In this document: in pieces, positions 22,916 to 38,200 of the stretch | How positions within the stretch are numbered: position 1 is the stretch's first letter | Layout of the letters: the number at the start of each line of letters is the position of its first letter | Assembly (NCBI GenBank): GCA_026874595.1 | Contig: CM049314.1 | Coordinates: forward strand, 52,683,812 to 52,747,811 | DNA from: Sipunculus nudus | Taxonomy: Eukaryota; Annelida; Sipuncula; Golfingiida; Sipunculidae | Length of the DNA: 64,000 nt | Reading direction: 5' to 3' | The notes under the pieces: generated by a model | What the model was told of the DNA's origin: nothing | Databases searched by the model: none | What the model saw: the letters and a program-made list of their open reading frames with translations, nothing else | Made by a program: the position numbers and the translations under genes

Positions 22916-25900
22916 ATAACAATTCTCCACACAGAAAGGTTCATGTTCACACCAGCACAGCTGCTGGCCAAATGACTGAATCTTGCCAGAAGAATCATAA
23001 CAATTCTCCACACAGAAAGGTTCATGTTCACACCAGCACAGCTGCTGGCCAAATGACTGAATCTTGCCAGAAGAATCAAAACCATTCTCCAGACAGAAAG
23101 GTTCATGTTCACACCAGCAGACCTGCTGGCCAAATGACGGAATCTTGCAAAAAGAATCATAACAATTCTCCACACAGAAAGGTTCATGTTCACACCAGCA
23201 CAGCTGCTGGCCAAATGACTGAATCTTTCCAGAAGAATCATAACAATTCTCCACACAGAAAGGTTCATGTTCACACCAGCACAGCTGCTGGCCAAATGAC
23301 TGAATCTTGCCAGAAGAATCAAAACCATTCTCCAGACAGAAAGGTTCATGTTCACACCAGCAGACCTGCTGGCCAAATGACGGAATCTTGCAAAAAAAAT
23401 CATAACAATTCTCCACACAGAAAGGTTCATGTTCACACCAGCACAGCTGCTGGCCAAATGACTGAATCTTGCAAGAAGAATCAAAACCATTCTCCACACA
23501 GAAAGGTTCATGTTCACACCAGCAGACCTGCTGGCCAAATGACGGAATCTTGCAAAAAGAATCAAAACCATTCTCCAGACAGAAAGGTTCATGTTCACAC
23601 CAGCAGACCTGCTGGCCAAATGACGGAATCTTGCAAAAAGAATCATAACAATTCTCCACACAGAAAGGTTCATGTTCACACCAGCACAGCTGCTGGCCAA
23701 ATGACTGAATCTTGCCAGAAGAATCATAACAATTCTCCACACAGAAAGGTTCATGTTCACACCAGCACAGCTGCTGGCCAAATGACTGAATCTTGCCAGA
23801 AGAATAAAAAACCATTCTCCAGACAGAAAGGTTCATGTTCACACCAGCAGAGCTGCTGGCCAAATGACTGAATCTTGCCAGAAGAATTATAACAATTCTC
23901 CACACAGAAAGGTTCATGTTTTACACCAGCACAGCTGCTGGCCAAATGACTGATTCTTTGAAGAAGAATCATAACAATTCTCCACACAAAAAGGTTCATG
24001 TTCACACCAGCACAGCTGCTGGCCAAATGACTGAATCTTTCCAGAAGAATCATAACAATTCTCCACACAGAAAGGTTCATGTTCACACCAGCACAGCTGC
24101 TGGCCAAATGACGGATTCTTTGAAGAAGAATCATAACAATTCTCCACACAGAACGGTTCATGTTCACACCAGCAGAGCTGCTGGCCAAATGACTGAATCT
24201 TGCCAGAAGAAACATTACCATTCTCCACACAAAAAGGTTCATGTTCACACCAGCACAGCTGCTGGCCAAATGACGGAATCTTGCAAAAATAATCAAAACC
24301 ATTCTCCAGACAGAAAGGTTCATGTTCACACCAGCAGACCTGCTGGCCAAATGACGGAATCTTGCAAAAAGAATCATAACAGTTCTCCACACAGGAAGGT
24401 TCATGTTCACACCAGCACAGCTGCTGGCCAAATGACGGATTCTTTCAAGAAGAATCATAACAATTCTCCACACAGAAAGGTTCATGTTCACACCAGCAGA
24501 GCTGCTGGCCAAATGACTGAATCTTGCCAGAAGAATCATAACAATTCTCCACACAGAAAGGTTCATGTTTTACACCAGCACAGCTGCTGGCCAAATGACT
24601 GATTCTTTGAAGAAGAATCATAACAATTCTCCACACAGAAAGGTTCATGTTCATACCAGCACAGCTGCTGGCCAAATGACTGAATCTTGCCAGAAGAATC
24701 ATAACAATTCTCCACACAGAAAGGTTCATGTTCACACCAGCACAGCTGCTGGCCAAATGACGGATTCTTTGAAGAAGAATCATAACAATTCTCCACACAG
24801 AAAGGTTCATGTTCACACCAGCACAGCTGCTGGCCAAATGACGGATTCTTTCAAGAAGTTTCATAACAATAATTCTTAGCACAGAAAGGTTCATGTTCAC
24901 ACCAGCAGAGCTGCTGGCCAAATGACTGAATCTTGCCAGAAGAAACAATACCATTCTCCACACAGAAAGGTTCATGTTCACACCGACACAGCTACTGGCC
25001 AAATTACGATTTCTTTCAAGAAGAATCATAACAATTCTCCACACAGAAAGGTTCATGTTCACACCAGCACAGCTGCTGGCCAAATGACTGAATCTTGCCA
25101 GAAGAATCATAACAATTCTCCACACAGAAAGGTTCATGTTCACACCAGCACAGCTGCTGGCCAAATGACTGAATCTTGCCAGAAGAATCATAACCATTCT
25201 CCAGACAGAAAGGTTCATGTTCACACCAGCAGACCTGCTGGCCAAATGACGGAATCTTGCAAAAAAAAATCATAACAATTCTCCACACAGAAAGGTTCAT
25301 GTTCACACCAGCACAGCTGCTGGCCAAATGACTGAATCTTGCCAGAAGAATCAAAACCATTCTCCACACAGAAAGGTTCATGTTCACACCAGCAGACCTG
25401 CTGGCCAAATGACGGAATCTTGCAAAAAGAATCAAAACCATTCTCCAGACAGAAAGGTTCATGTTCACACCAGCAGACCTGCTGGCCAAATGACGGAATC
25501 TTGCAAAAAGAATCATAACAATTCTCCACACAGAAAGGTTCATGTTCACACCAGCACAGCTGCTGGCCAAATGACTGAATCTTGCCAGAAGAATCATAAC
25601 AATTCTCCACACAGAAAGGTTCATGTTCACACCAGCACAGCTGCTGACCAAATGACTGAATCTTGCCAGAAGAATAAAAAACCATTCTCCAGACAGAAAG
25701 GTTCATGTTCACACCAGCAGAGCTGCTGGCCAAATGACTGAATCTTGCCAGAAGAATCATAACAATTCTCCACACAGAAAGGTTCATGTTCACACCAGCA
25801 CAGCTGCTGACCAAATGACTGAATCTTGCCAGAAGAATAAAAAACCATTCTCCAGACAGAAAGGTTCATGTTCACACCAGCAGAGCTGCTGGCCAAATGA

Positions 25901-28900
25901 CTGAATCTTGCCAGAAGAATTATAACAATTCTCCACACAGAAAGGTTCATGTTTTACACCAGCACAGCTGCTGACCAAATGACTGATTCTTTGAAGAAGA
26001 ATCATAACAATTCTCCACACAAAAAGGTTCATGTTCACACCAGCACAGCTGCTGGCCAAATGACTGAATCTTGCCAGAAGAATCATAACAATTCTCCACA
26101 CAGAAAGGTTCATGTTCACACCAGCACAGCTGCTGGCCAAATGACGGATTCTTTGAAGAAGAATCATAACAATTCTCCACACAGAAAGGTTCATGTTCAC
26201 ACCAGCACAGCTGCTGGCCAAATGACGGATTCTTTCAAGAAGTTTCATAACAATAATTCTTAGCACAGAAAGGTTCATGTTCACACCAGCAGAGCTGCTG
26301 GCCAAATGACTGAATCTTGCCAGAAGAAACAATACCATTCTCCACACAGAAAGGTTCATGTTCACACCAGCACAGCTGCTGGCCAAATGACGGATTCTTT
26401 GAAGAAGAATCATAACAATTCTCCACACAGAAAGGTTCATGTTCACACCAGCACAGCTGCTGGCCAAATGACGGATTCTTGCCAGAAGAATCATAACAAT
26501 TCTCCACACAGAAAGGTTCATGTTCACACAAGCACAGCTGCTGGCTAAATGACGATTTCTTTCAAGAAGAATCATAACAATTCTCCACACAGAAAGGTTC
26601 ATGTTCACACCAGCACAGCTGCTGGCCAAATGACTGAATCTTGCCAGAAGAATCATAACAATTCTCGACAAAGAAAGGTTCATGTTCACACCAGCACAGC
26701 TGCTGGCCAAATGACATATTCTTCCAAGAAGAATCATAACAATTCTCCACACAGAAAGGTTCATGTTAACACCAGCACAACTGCTGGCCAAATGACATAT
26801 TCTTCCAAGAAGAATCATAACAATTCTCCACACAGAAAGGTTCATGTTCACACCAGCACAGCTGCTGGCCAAATGACGGATTCTTTGAAGAAGAATCATA
26901 ACAATTCTCCACACAGAAAGGTTCATGTTCATACCAGCACAGCTGCTGGCCAAATGACTGAATCTTGCCAGAAGAATCATAACAATTCTCCACACAGAAA
27001 GGTTCATGTTCACACCAGCACAGCTGCTGGCCAAATGACGGATTCTTTGAAGAAGAATCATAACAATTCTCCACAGAGAAAGGTTCATGTTCACACACGC
27101 AGACCTGCTGGCCAAATGACTGAATCTTGCCAGAAGAATCATAACAATTCTCCACAAAGAAAGGTTCATGTCACACCAGCAGAGCTGCTGGCCAACAAAC
27201 GGATTCTTCGAAGAAGAATCATAACAATTCTCCACACAGAAAGGTTCATGTTCACAACAGCACAGCTGCTGGCCAAATGACGGATTCTTTGAAGAAGAAT
27301 TATAACAATTCTCCACACAGAAAGGTTCATGTTCACACCAGCACAGCTGCTGGCCAAATGACGGATTCTTTGAAGAAGAATCATAACAATTCTCCACACA
27401 GAAAGGTTCATGTTCACACGATCAGAGCTGCTGGCCAAATGACTGAATCTTGCCAGAAGAATCATAACAATTCTCCACACAGAAAGGTTCATGTTTTACA
27501 CCAGCACAGCTGCTGGCCAAATGACTGATTCTTTGAAGAAGAATCATAACAATTGTCCACACAGAAAGGTTCATGTTCACACCGGCACAGCTGCTGGCCA
27601 AATGACTGAATCTTGCCAGAAGAATCATAACAATTCTCCACACAGAAAGGTTCATGTTCACACCAGCACAGCTGCTGGCCAAATGACGGATTCTTTGAAG
27701 AAGAATCATAACAATTCTCCACACAGAAAGGTTCATGTTCACACCAGCACAGCTGCTTGCCAAATGACGGATTCTTTCAAGAAGGTTCATAACAATTCTC
27801 CACACAGAAAGGTTCATGTTCACACCAGCACAGCTGCTGGCCAAATGACTGAATCTTGCCAGAAGAATCATAACAATTCTCCACACAGAAAGGTTCATGT
27901 TCACACCAGCACAGCTGCTGGCCAAATGACGGATTCTTTGAAGAAGAATCATAACAATTCTCCACAGAGAAAGGTTCATGTTCACACACGCAGACCTGCT
28001 GGCCAAATGACTGAATCTTGCCAGAAGAATCATAACAATTCTCCACAAAGAAAGGTTCATGTCACACCAGCAGAGCTGCTGGCCAACAAACGGATTCTTC
28101 GAAGAAGAATCATAACAATTCTCCACACAGAAAGGTTCATGTTCACAACAGCACAGCTGCTGGCCAAATGACGGATTCTTTGAAGAAGAATTATAACAAT
28201 TCTCCACACAGAAAGGTTCATGTTCACACCAGCACAGCTGCTGGCCAAATGACGGATTCTTTGAAGAAGAATCATAACAATTCTCCACACAGAAAGGTTC
28301 ATGTTCACACGATCAGAGCTGCTGGCCAAATGACTGAATCTTGCCAGAAGAATCATAACAATTCTCCACACAGAAAGGTTCATGTTTTACACCAGCACAG
28401 CTGCTGGCCAAATGACTGATTCTTTGAAGAAGAATCATAACAATTGTCCACACAGAAAGGTTCATGTTCACACCAGCACAGCTGCTGGCCAAATGACTGA
28501 ATCTTGCCAGAAGAATCATAACAATTCTCCACACAGAAAGGTTCATGTTCACACCAGCACAGCTGCTGGCCAAATGACGGATTCTTTGAAGAAGAATCAT
28601 AACAATTCTCCACACAGAAAGGTTCATGTTCACACCAGCACAGCTGCTTGCCAAATGACGGATTCTTTCAAGAAGGTTCATAACAATTCTCCACACAGAA
28701 AGGTTCATGTTCACACCAGCACAGCTGCTGGCCAAATGACTGAATCTTGCCAGAAGAAACATTACCATTCTCCACACAGAAAGGTTCATGTTCACACCAG
28801 CACAGCTGCTGGCCAAATGACGGATTCTTTGAAGAAGAATCATAACAATTCTCCACACAGAAAGGTTCATGTTCACACCGGCACAGCTACTGGCCAAATT

Positions 28901-29084
28901 ACGATTTCTTTCAAGAAGAATCATAACAATTCTCCACACAGAAAGGTTCATGTTCACACCAGCACAGCTGCTGGCCAAATGACTGAATCTTGCCAGAAGA
29001 ATCATAACAATTCTCCACACAGAAAGGTTCATGTTCACACCAGCACAGCTGCTGGCCAAATGACGATTTCTTTCAAGAAGTTTC
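22916..29084 (+). repeat. 76-mer higher-order repeat, copy 1 (6,169 bp)
   Basis: This is the first of three tandem copies. Length variants inside are three AATAAAAAACC units (+1 each), five TTTTACACC units (+1 each), two TAG units (+3 each), one A9 unit (+1) and two GTCACACC units (-1 each). They sum to +13, and 76 x 81 + 13 = 6,169, the observed offset. It differs from copies 2 and 3 by at least ACCGACACA at about 24,983 (ACCGGCACA elsewhere) and AAGAAGAATC near 26,728 (AAGAAAAATC elsewhere). Start and end are set where homology with the following copy begins. Confidence 0.92.
26950..28731 (+). repeat. 11-mer duplication, 891 bp x 2
   Basis: Two tandem blocks with offset exactly 891 bp (11 x 81) each contain one GTCACACC unit (-1) and, four monomers later, one TTTTACACC unit (+1), so the block length is balanced. 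The pair is carried inside each 6,169-bp repeat and in later duplications, near 33.1-34.9, 39.3-41.0, 50.0-51.8 and 57.9-59.7 kb. Confidence 0.9.
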
Positions 29085-32000
29085 ATAACAATTCTCCACA
29101 CAGAAAGGTTCATGTTCACACCAGCACAGCTGCTGGCCAAATGACTGAATCTTGCCAGAAGAATCATAACAATTCTCCACACAGAAAGGTTCATGTTCAC
29201 ACCAGCACAGCTGCTGGCCAAATGACTGAATCTTGCCAGAAGAATCAAAACCATTCTCCAGACAGAAAGGTTCATGTTCACACCAGCAGACCTGCTGGCC
29301 AAATGACGGAATCTTGCAAAAAGAATCATAACAATTCTCCACACAGAAAGGTTCATGTTCACACCAGCACAGCTGCTGGCCAAATGACTGAATCTTTCCA
29401 GAAGAATCATAACAATTCTCCACACAGAAAGGTTCATGTTCACACCAGCACAGCTGCTGGCCAAATGACTGAATCTTGCCAGAAGAATCAAAACCATTCT
29501 CCAGACAGAAAGGTTCATGTTCACACCAGCAGACCTGCTGGCCAAATGACGGAATCTTGCAAAAAAAATCATAACAATTCTCCACACAGAAAGGTTCATG
29601 TTCACACCAGCACAGCTGCTGGCCAAATGACTGAATCTTGCAAGAAGAATCAAAACCATTCTCCACACAGAAAGGTTCATGTTCACACCAGCAGACCTGC
29701 TGGCCAAATGACGGAATCTTGCAAAAAGAATCAAAACCATTCTCCAGACAGAAAGGTTCATGTTCACACCAGCAGACCTGCTGGCCAAATGACGGAATCT
29801 TGCAAAAAGAATCATAACAATTCTCCACACAGAAAGGTTCATGTTCACACCAGCACAGCTGCTGGCCAAATGACTGAATCTTGCCAGAAGAATCATAACA
29901 ATTCTCCACACAGAAAGGTTCATGTTCACACCAGCACAGCTGCTGGCCAAATGACTGAATCTTGCCAGAAGAATAAAAAACCATTCTCCAGACAGAAAGG
30001 TTCATGTTCACACCAGCAGAGCTGCTGGCCAAATGACTGAATCTTGCCAGAAGAATTATAACAATTCTCCACACAGAAAGGTTCATGTTTTACACCAGCA
30101 CAGCTGCTGGCCAAATGACTGATTCTTTGAAGAAGAATCATAACAATTCTCCACACAAAAAGGTTCATGTTCACACCAGCACAGCTGCTGGCCAAATGAC
30201 TGAATCTTTCCAGAAGAATCATAACAATTCTCCACACAGAAAGGTTCATGTTCACACCAGCACAGCTGCTGGCCAAATGACGGATTCTTTGAAGAAGAAT
30301 CATAACAATTCTCCACACAGAACGGTTCATGTTCACACCAGCAGAGCTGCTGGCCAAATGACTGAATCTTGCCAGAAGAAACATTACCATTCTCCACACA
30401 AAAAGGTTCATGTTCACACCAGCACAGCTGCTGGCCAAATGACGGAATCTTGCAAAAATAATCAAAACCATTCTCCAGACAGAAAGGTTCATGTTCACAC
30501 CAGCAGACCTGCTGGCCAAATGACGGAATCTTGCAAAAAGAATCATAACAGTTCTCCACACAGGAAGGTTCATGTTCACACCAGCACAGCTGCTGGCCAA
30601 ATGACGGATTCTTTCAAGAAGAATCATAACAATTCTCCACACAGAAAGGTTCATGTTCACACCAGCAGAGCTGCTGGCCAAATGACTGAATCTTGCCAGA
30701 AGAATCATAACAATTCTCCACACAGAAAGGTTCATGTTTTACACCAGCACAGCTGCTGGCCAAATGACTGATTCTTTGAAGAAGAATCATAACAATTCTC
30801 CACACAGAAAGGTTCATGTTCATACCAGCACAGCTGCTGGCCAAATGACTGAATCTTGCCAGAAGAATCATAACAATTCTCCACACAGAAAGGTTCATGT
30901 TCACACCAGCACAGCTGCTGGCCAAATGACGGATTCTTTGAAGAAGAATCATAACAATTCTCCACACAGAAAGGTTCATGTTCACACCAGCACAGCTGCT
31001 GGCCAAATGACGGATTCTTTCAAGAAGTTTCATAACAATAATTCTTAGCACAGAAAGGTTCATGTTCACACCAGCAGAGCTGCTGGCCAAATGACTGAAT
31101 CTTGCCAGAAGAAACAATACCATTCTCCACACAGAAAGGTTCATGTTCACACCGGCACAGCTACTGGCCAAATTACGATTTCTTTCAAGAAGAATCATAA
31201 CAATTCTCCACACAGAAAGGTTCATGTTCACACCAGCACAGCTGCTGGCCAAATGACTGAATCTTGCCAGAAGAATCATAACAATTCTCCACACAGAAAG
31301 GTTCATGTTCACACCAGCACAGCTGCTGGCCAAATGACTGAATCTTGCCAGAAGAATCATAACCATTCTCCAGACAGAAAGGTTCATGTTCACACCAGCA
31401 GACCTGCTGGCCAAATGACGGAATCTTGCAAAAAAAAATCATAACAATTCTCCACACAGAAAGGTTCATGTTCACACCAGCACAGCTGCTGGCCAAATGA
31501 CTGAATCTTGCCAGAAGAATCAAAACCATTCTCCACACAGAAAGGTTCATGTTCACACCAGCAGACCTGCTGGCCAAATGACGGAATCTTGCAAAAAGAA
31601 TCAAAACCATTCTCCAGACAGAAAGGTTCATGTTCACACCAGCAGACCTGCTGGCCAAATGACGGAATCTTGCAAAAAGAATCATAACAATTCTCCACAC
31701 AGAAAGGTTCATGTTCACACCAGCACAGCTGCTGGCCAAATGACTGAATCTTGCCAGAAGAATCATAACAATTCTCCACACAGAAAGGTTCATGTTCACA
31801 CCAGCACAGCTGCTGACCAAATGACTGAATCTTGCCAGAAGAATAAAAAACCATTCTCCAGACAGAAAGGTTCATGTTCACACCAGCAGAGCTGCTGGCC
31901 AAATGACTGAATCTTGCCAGAAGAATCATAACAATTCTCCACACAGAAAGGTTCATGTTCACACCAGCACAGCTGCTGACCAAATGACTGAATCTTGCCA

Positions 32001-35000
32001 GAAGAATAAAAAACCATTCTCCAGACAGAAAGGTTCATGTTCACACCAGCAGAGCTGCTGGCCAAATGACTGAATCTTGCCAGAAGAATTATAACAATTC
32101 TCCACACAGAAAGGTTCATGTTTTACACCAGCACAGCTGCTGACCAAATGACTGATTCTTTGAAGAAGAATCATAACAATTCTCCACACAAAAAGGTTCA
32201 TGTTCACACCAGCACAGCTGCTGGCCAAATGACTGAATCTTGCCAGAAGAATCATAACAATTCTCCACACAGAAAGGTTCATGTTCACACCAGCACAGCT
32301 GCTGGCCAAATGACGGATTCTTTGAAGAAGAATCATAACAATTCTCCACACAGAAAGGTTCATGTTCACACCAGCACAGCTGCTGGCCAAATGACGGATT
32401 CTTTCAAGAAGTTTCATAACAATAATTCTTAGCACAGAAAGGTTCATGTTCACACCAGCAGAGCTGCTGGCCAAATGACTGAATCTTGCCAGAAGAAACA
32501 ATACCATTCTCCACACAGAAAGGTTCATGTTCACACCAGCACAGCTGCTGGCCAAATGACGGATTCTTTGAAGAAGAATCATAACAATTCTCCACACAGA
32601 AAGGTTCATGTTCACACCAGCACAGCTGCTGGCCAAATGACGGATTCTTGCCAGAAGAATCATAACAATTCTCCACACAGAAAGGTTCATGTTCACACAA
32701 GCACAGCTGCTGGCTAAATGACGATTTCTTTCAAGAAGAATCATAACAATTCTCCACACAGAAAGGTTCATGTTCACACCAGCACAGCTGCTGGCCAAAT
32801 GACTGAATCTTGCCAGAAGAATCATAACAATTCTCGACAAAGAAAGGTTCATGTTCACACCAGCACAGCTGCTGGCCAAATGACATATTCTTCCAAGAAA
32901 AATCATAACAATTCTCCACACAGAAAGGTTCATGTTAACACCAGCACAACTGCTGGCCAAATGACATATTCTTCCAAGAAGAATCATAACAATTCTCCAC
33001 ACAGAAAGGTTCATGTTCACACCAGCACAGCTGCTGGCCAAATGACGGATTCTTTGAAGAAGAATCATAACAATTCTCCACACAGAAAGGTTCATGTTCA
33101 TACCAGCACAGCTGCTGGCCAAATGACTGAATCTTGCCAGAAGAATCATAACAATTCTCCACACAGAAAGGTTCATGTTCACACCAGCACAGCTGCTGGC
33201 CAAATGACGGATTCTTTGAAGAAGAATCATAACAATTCTCCACAGAGAAAGGTTCATGTTCACACACGCAGACCTGCTGGCCAAATGACTGAATCTTGCC
33301 AGAAGAATCATAACAATTCTCCACAAAGAAAGGTTCATGTCACACCAGCAGAGCTGCTGGCCAACAAACGGATTCTTCGAAGAAGAATCATAACAATTCT
33401 CCACACAGAAAGGTTCATGTTCACAACAGCACAGCTGCTGGCCAAATGACGGATTCTTTGAAGAAGAATTATAACAATTCTCCACACAGAAAGGTTCATG
33501 TTCACACCAGCACAGCTGCTGGCCAAATGACGGATTCTTTGAAGAAGAATCATAACAATTCTCCACACAGAAAGGTTCATGTTCACACGATCAGAGCTGC
33601 TGGCCAAATGACTGAATCTTGCCAGAAGAATCATAACAATTCTCCACACAGAAAGGTTCATGTTTTACACCAGCACAGCTGCTGGCCAAATGACTGATTC
33701 TTTGAAGAAGAATCATAACAATTGTCCACACAGAAAGGTTCATGTTCACACCGGCACAGCTGCTGGCCAAATGACTGAATCTTGCCAGAAGAATCATAAC
33801 AATTCTCCACACAGAAAGGTTCATGTTCACACCAGCACAGCTGCTGGCCAAATGACGGATTCTTTGAAGAAGAATCATAACAATTCTCCACACAGAAAGG
33901 TTCATGTTCACACCAGCACAGCTGCTTGCCAAATGACGGATTCTTTCAAGAAGGTTCATAACAATTCTCCACACAGAAAGGTTCATGTTCACACCAGCAC
34001 AGCTGCTGGCCAAATGACTGAATCTTGCCAGAAGAATCATAACAATTCTCCACACAGAAAGGTTCATGTTCACACCAGCACAGCTGCTGGCCAAATGACG
34101 GATTCTTTGAAGAAGAATCATAACAATTCTCCACAGAGAAAGGTTCATGTTCACACACGCAGACCTGCTGGCCAAATGACTGAATCTTGCCAGAAGAATC
34201 ATAACAATTCTCCACAAAGAAAGGTTCATGTCACACCAGCAGAGCTGCTGGCCAACAAACGGATTCTTCGAAGAAGAATCATAACAATTCTCCACACAGA
34301 AAGGTTCATGTTCACAACAGCACAGCTGCTGGCCAAATGACGGATTCTTTGAAGAAGAATTATAACAATTCTCCACACAGAAAGGTTCATGTTCACACCA
34401 GCACAGCTGCTGGCCAAATGACGGATTCTTTGAAGAAGAATCATAACAATTCTCCACACAGAAAGGTTCATGTTCACACGATCAGAGCTGCTGGCCAAAT
34501 GACTGAATCTTGCCAGAAGAATCATAACAATTCTCCACACAGAAAGGTTCATGTTTTACACCAGCACAGCTGCTGGCCAAATGACTGATTCTTTGAAGAA
34601 GAATCATAACAATTGTCCACACAGAAAGGTTCATGTTCACACCAGCACAGCTGCTGGCCAAATGACTGAATCTTGCCAGAAGAATCATAACAATTCTCCA
34701 CACAGAAAGGTTCATGTTCACACCAGCACAGCTGCTGGCCAAATGACGGATTCTTTGAAGAAGAATCATAACAATTCTCCACACAGAAAGGTTCATGTTC
34801 ACACCAGCACAGCTGCTTGCCAAATGACGGATTCTTTCAAGAAGGTTCATAACAATTCTCCACACAGAAAGGTTCATGTTCACACCAGCACAGCTGCTGG
34901 CCAAATGACTGAATCTTGCCAGAAGAAACATTACCATTCTCCACACAGAAAGGTTCATGTTCACACCAGCACAGCTGCTGGCCAAATGACGGATTCTTTG

Positions 35001-35253
35001 AAGAAGAATCATAACAATTCTCCACACAGAAAGGTTCATGTTCACACCGGCACAGCTACTGGCCAAATTACGATTTCTTTCAAGAAGAATCATAACAATT
35101 CTCCACACAGAAAGGTTCATGTTCACACCAGCACAGCTGCTGGCCAAATGACTGAATCTTGCCAGAAGAATCATAACAATTCTCCACACAGAAAGGTTCA
35201 TGTTCACACCAGCACAGCTGCTGGCCAAATGACGATTTCTTTCAAGAAGTTTC
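29085..35253 (+). repeat. 76-mer higher-order repeat, copy 2 (6,169 bp)
   Basis: Every landmark unit lies 6,169 bp after its counterpart in copy 1: TTTTACACC units near 30085, 30734, 32118, 33660 and 34551, and TAG units ending at 31048 and 32432. Comparing the open-frame translations, I find no difference from copy 3. Confidence 0.92.
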
Positions 35254-38200
35254 ATAACAATTCTCCACACAGAAAGGTTCATGTTCACACCAGCACAGCT
35301 GCTGGCCAAATGACTGAATCTTGCCAGAAGAATCATAACAATTCTCCACACAGAAAGGTTCATGTTCACACCAGCACAGCTGCTGGCCAAATGACTGAAT
35401 CTTGCCAGAAGAATCAAAACCATTCTCCAGACAGAAAGGTTCATGTTCACACCAGCAGACCTGCTGGCCAAATGACGGAATCTTGCAAAAAGAATCATAA
35501 CAATTCTCCACACAGAAAGGTTCATGTTCACACCAGCACAGCTGCTGGCCAAATGACTGAATCTTTCCAGAAGAATCATAACAATTCTCCACACAGAAAG
35601 GTTCATGTTCACACCAGCACAGCTGCTGGCCAAATGACTGAATCTTGCCAGAAGAATCAAAACCATTCTCCAGACAGAAAGGTTCATGTTCACACCAGCA
35701 GACCTGCTGGCCAAATGACGGAATCTTGCAAAAAAAATCATAACAATTCTCCACACAGAAAGGTTCATGTTCACACCAGCACAGCTGCTGGCCAAATGAC
35801 TGAATCTTGCAAGAAGAATCAAAACCATTCTCCACACAGAAAGGTTCATGTTCACACCAGCAGACCTGCTGGCCAAATGACGGAATCTTGCAAAAAGAAT
35901 CAAAACCATTCTCCAGACAGAAAGGTTCATGTTCACACCAGCAGACCTGCTGGCCAAATGACGGAATCTTGCAAAAAGAATCATAACAATTCTCCACACA
36001 GAAAGGTTCATGTTCACACCAGCACAGCTGCTGGCCAAATGACTGAATCTTGCCAGAAGAATCATAACAATTCTCCACACAGAAAGGTTCATGTTCACAC
36101 CAGCACAGCTGCTGGCCAAATGACTGAATCTTGCCAGAAGAATAAAAAACCATTCTCCAGACAGAAAGGTTCATGTTCACACCAGCAGAGCTGCTGGCCA
36201 AATGACTGAATCTTGCCAGAAGAATTATAACAATTCTCCACACAGAAAGGTTCATGTTTTACACCAGCACAGCTGCTGGCCAAATGACTGATTCTTTGAA
36301 GAAGAATCATAACAATTCTCCACACAAAAAGGTTCATGTTCACACCAGCACAGCTGCTGGCCAAATGACTGAATCTTTCCAGAAGAATCATAACAATTCT
36401 CCACACAGAAAGGTTCATGTTCACACCAGCACAGCTGCTGGCCAAATGACGGATTCTTTGAAGAAGAATCATAACAATTCTCCACACAGAACGGTTCATG
36501 TTCACACCAGCAGAGCTGCTGGCCAAATGACTGAATCTTGCCAGAAGAAACATTACCATTCTCCACACAAAAAGGTTCATGTTCACACCAGCACAGCTGC
36601 TGGCCAAATGACGGAATCTTGCAAAAATAATCAAAACCATTCTCCAGACAGAAAGGTTCATGTTCACACCAGCAGACCTGCTGGCCAAATGACGGAATCT
36701 TGCAAAAAGAATCATAACAGTTCTCCACACAGGAAGGTTCATGTTCACACCAGCACAGCTGCTGGCCAAATGACGGATTCTTTCAAGAAGAATCATAACA
36801 ATTCTCCACACAGAAAGGTTCATGTTCACACCAGCAGAGCTGCTGGCCAAATGACTGAATCTTGCCAGAAGAATCATAACAATTCTCCACACAGAAAGGT
36901 TCATGTTTTACACCAGCACAGCTGCTGGCCAAATGACTGATTCTTTGAAGAAGAATCATAACAATTCTCCACACAGAAAGGTTCATGTTCATACCAGCAC
37001 AGCTGCTGGCCAAATGACTGAATCTTGCCAGAAGAATCATAACAATTCTCCACACAGAAAGGTTCATGTTCACACCAGCACAGCTGCTGGCCAAATGACG
37101 GATTCTTTGAAGAAGAATCATAACAATTCTCCACACAGAAAGGTTCATGTTCACACCAGCACAGCTGCTGGCCAAATGACGGATTCTTTCAAGAAGTTTC
37201 ATAACAATAATTCTTAGCACAGAAAGGTTCATGTTCACACCAGCAGAGCTGCTGGCCAAATGACTGAATCTTGCCAGAAGAAACAATACCATTCTCCACA
37301 CAGAAAGGTTCATGTTCACACCGGCACAGCTACTGGCCAAATTACGATTTCTTTCAAGAAGAATCATAACAATTCTCCACACAGAAAGGTTCATGTTCAC
37401 ACCAGCACAGCTGCTGGCCAAATGACTGAATCTTGCCAGAAGAATCATAACAATTCTCCACACAGAAAGGTTCATGTTCACACCAGCACAGCTGCTGGCC
37501 AAATGACTGAATCTTGCCAGAAGAATCATAACCATTCTCCAGACAGAAAGGTTCATGTTCACACCAGCAGACCTGCTGGCCAAATGACGGAATCTTGCAA
37601 AAAAAAATCATAACAATTCTCCACACAGAAAGGTTCATGTTCACACCAGCACAGCTGCTGGCCAAATGACTGAATCTTGCCAGAAGAATCAAAACCATTC
37701 TCCACACAGAAAGGTTCATGTTCACACCAGCAGACCTGCTGGCCAAATGACGGAATCTTGCAAAAAGAATCAAAACCATTCTCCAGACAGAAAGGTTCAT
37801 GTTCACACCAGCAGACCTGCTGGCCAAATGACGGAATCTTGCAAAAAGAATCATAACAATTCTCCACACAGAAAGGTTCATGTTCACACCAGCACAGCTG
37901 CTGGCCAAATGACTGAATCTTGCCAGAAGAATCATAACAATTCTCCACACAGAAAGGTTCATGTTCACACCAGCACAGCTGCTGACCAAATGACTGAATC
38001 TTGCCAGAAGAATAAAAAACCATTCTCCAGACAGAAAGGTTCATGTTCACACCAGCAGAGCTGCTGGCCAAATGACTGAATCTTGCCAGAAGAATCATAA
38101 CAATTCTCCACACAGAAAGGTTCATGTTCACACCAGCACAGCTGCTGACCAAATGACTGAATCTTGCCAGAAGAATAAAAAACCATTCTCCAGACAGAAA

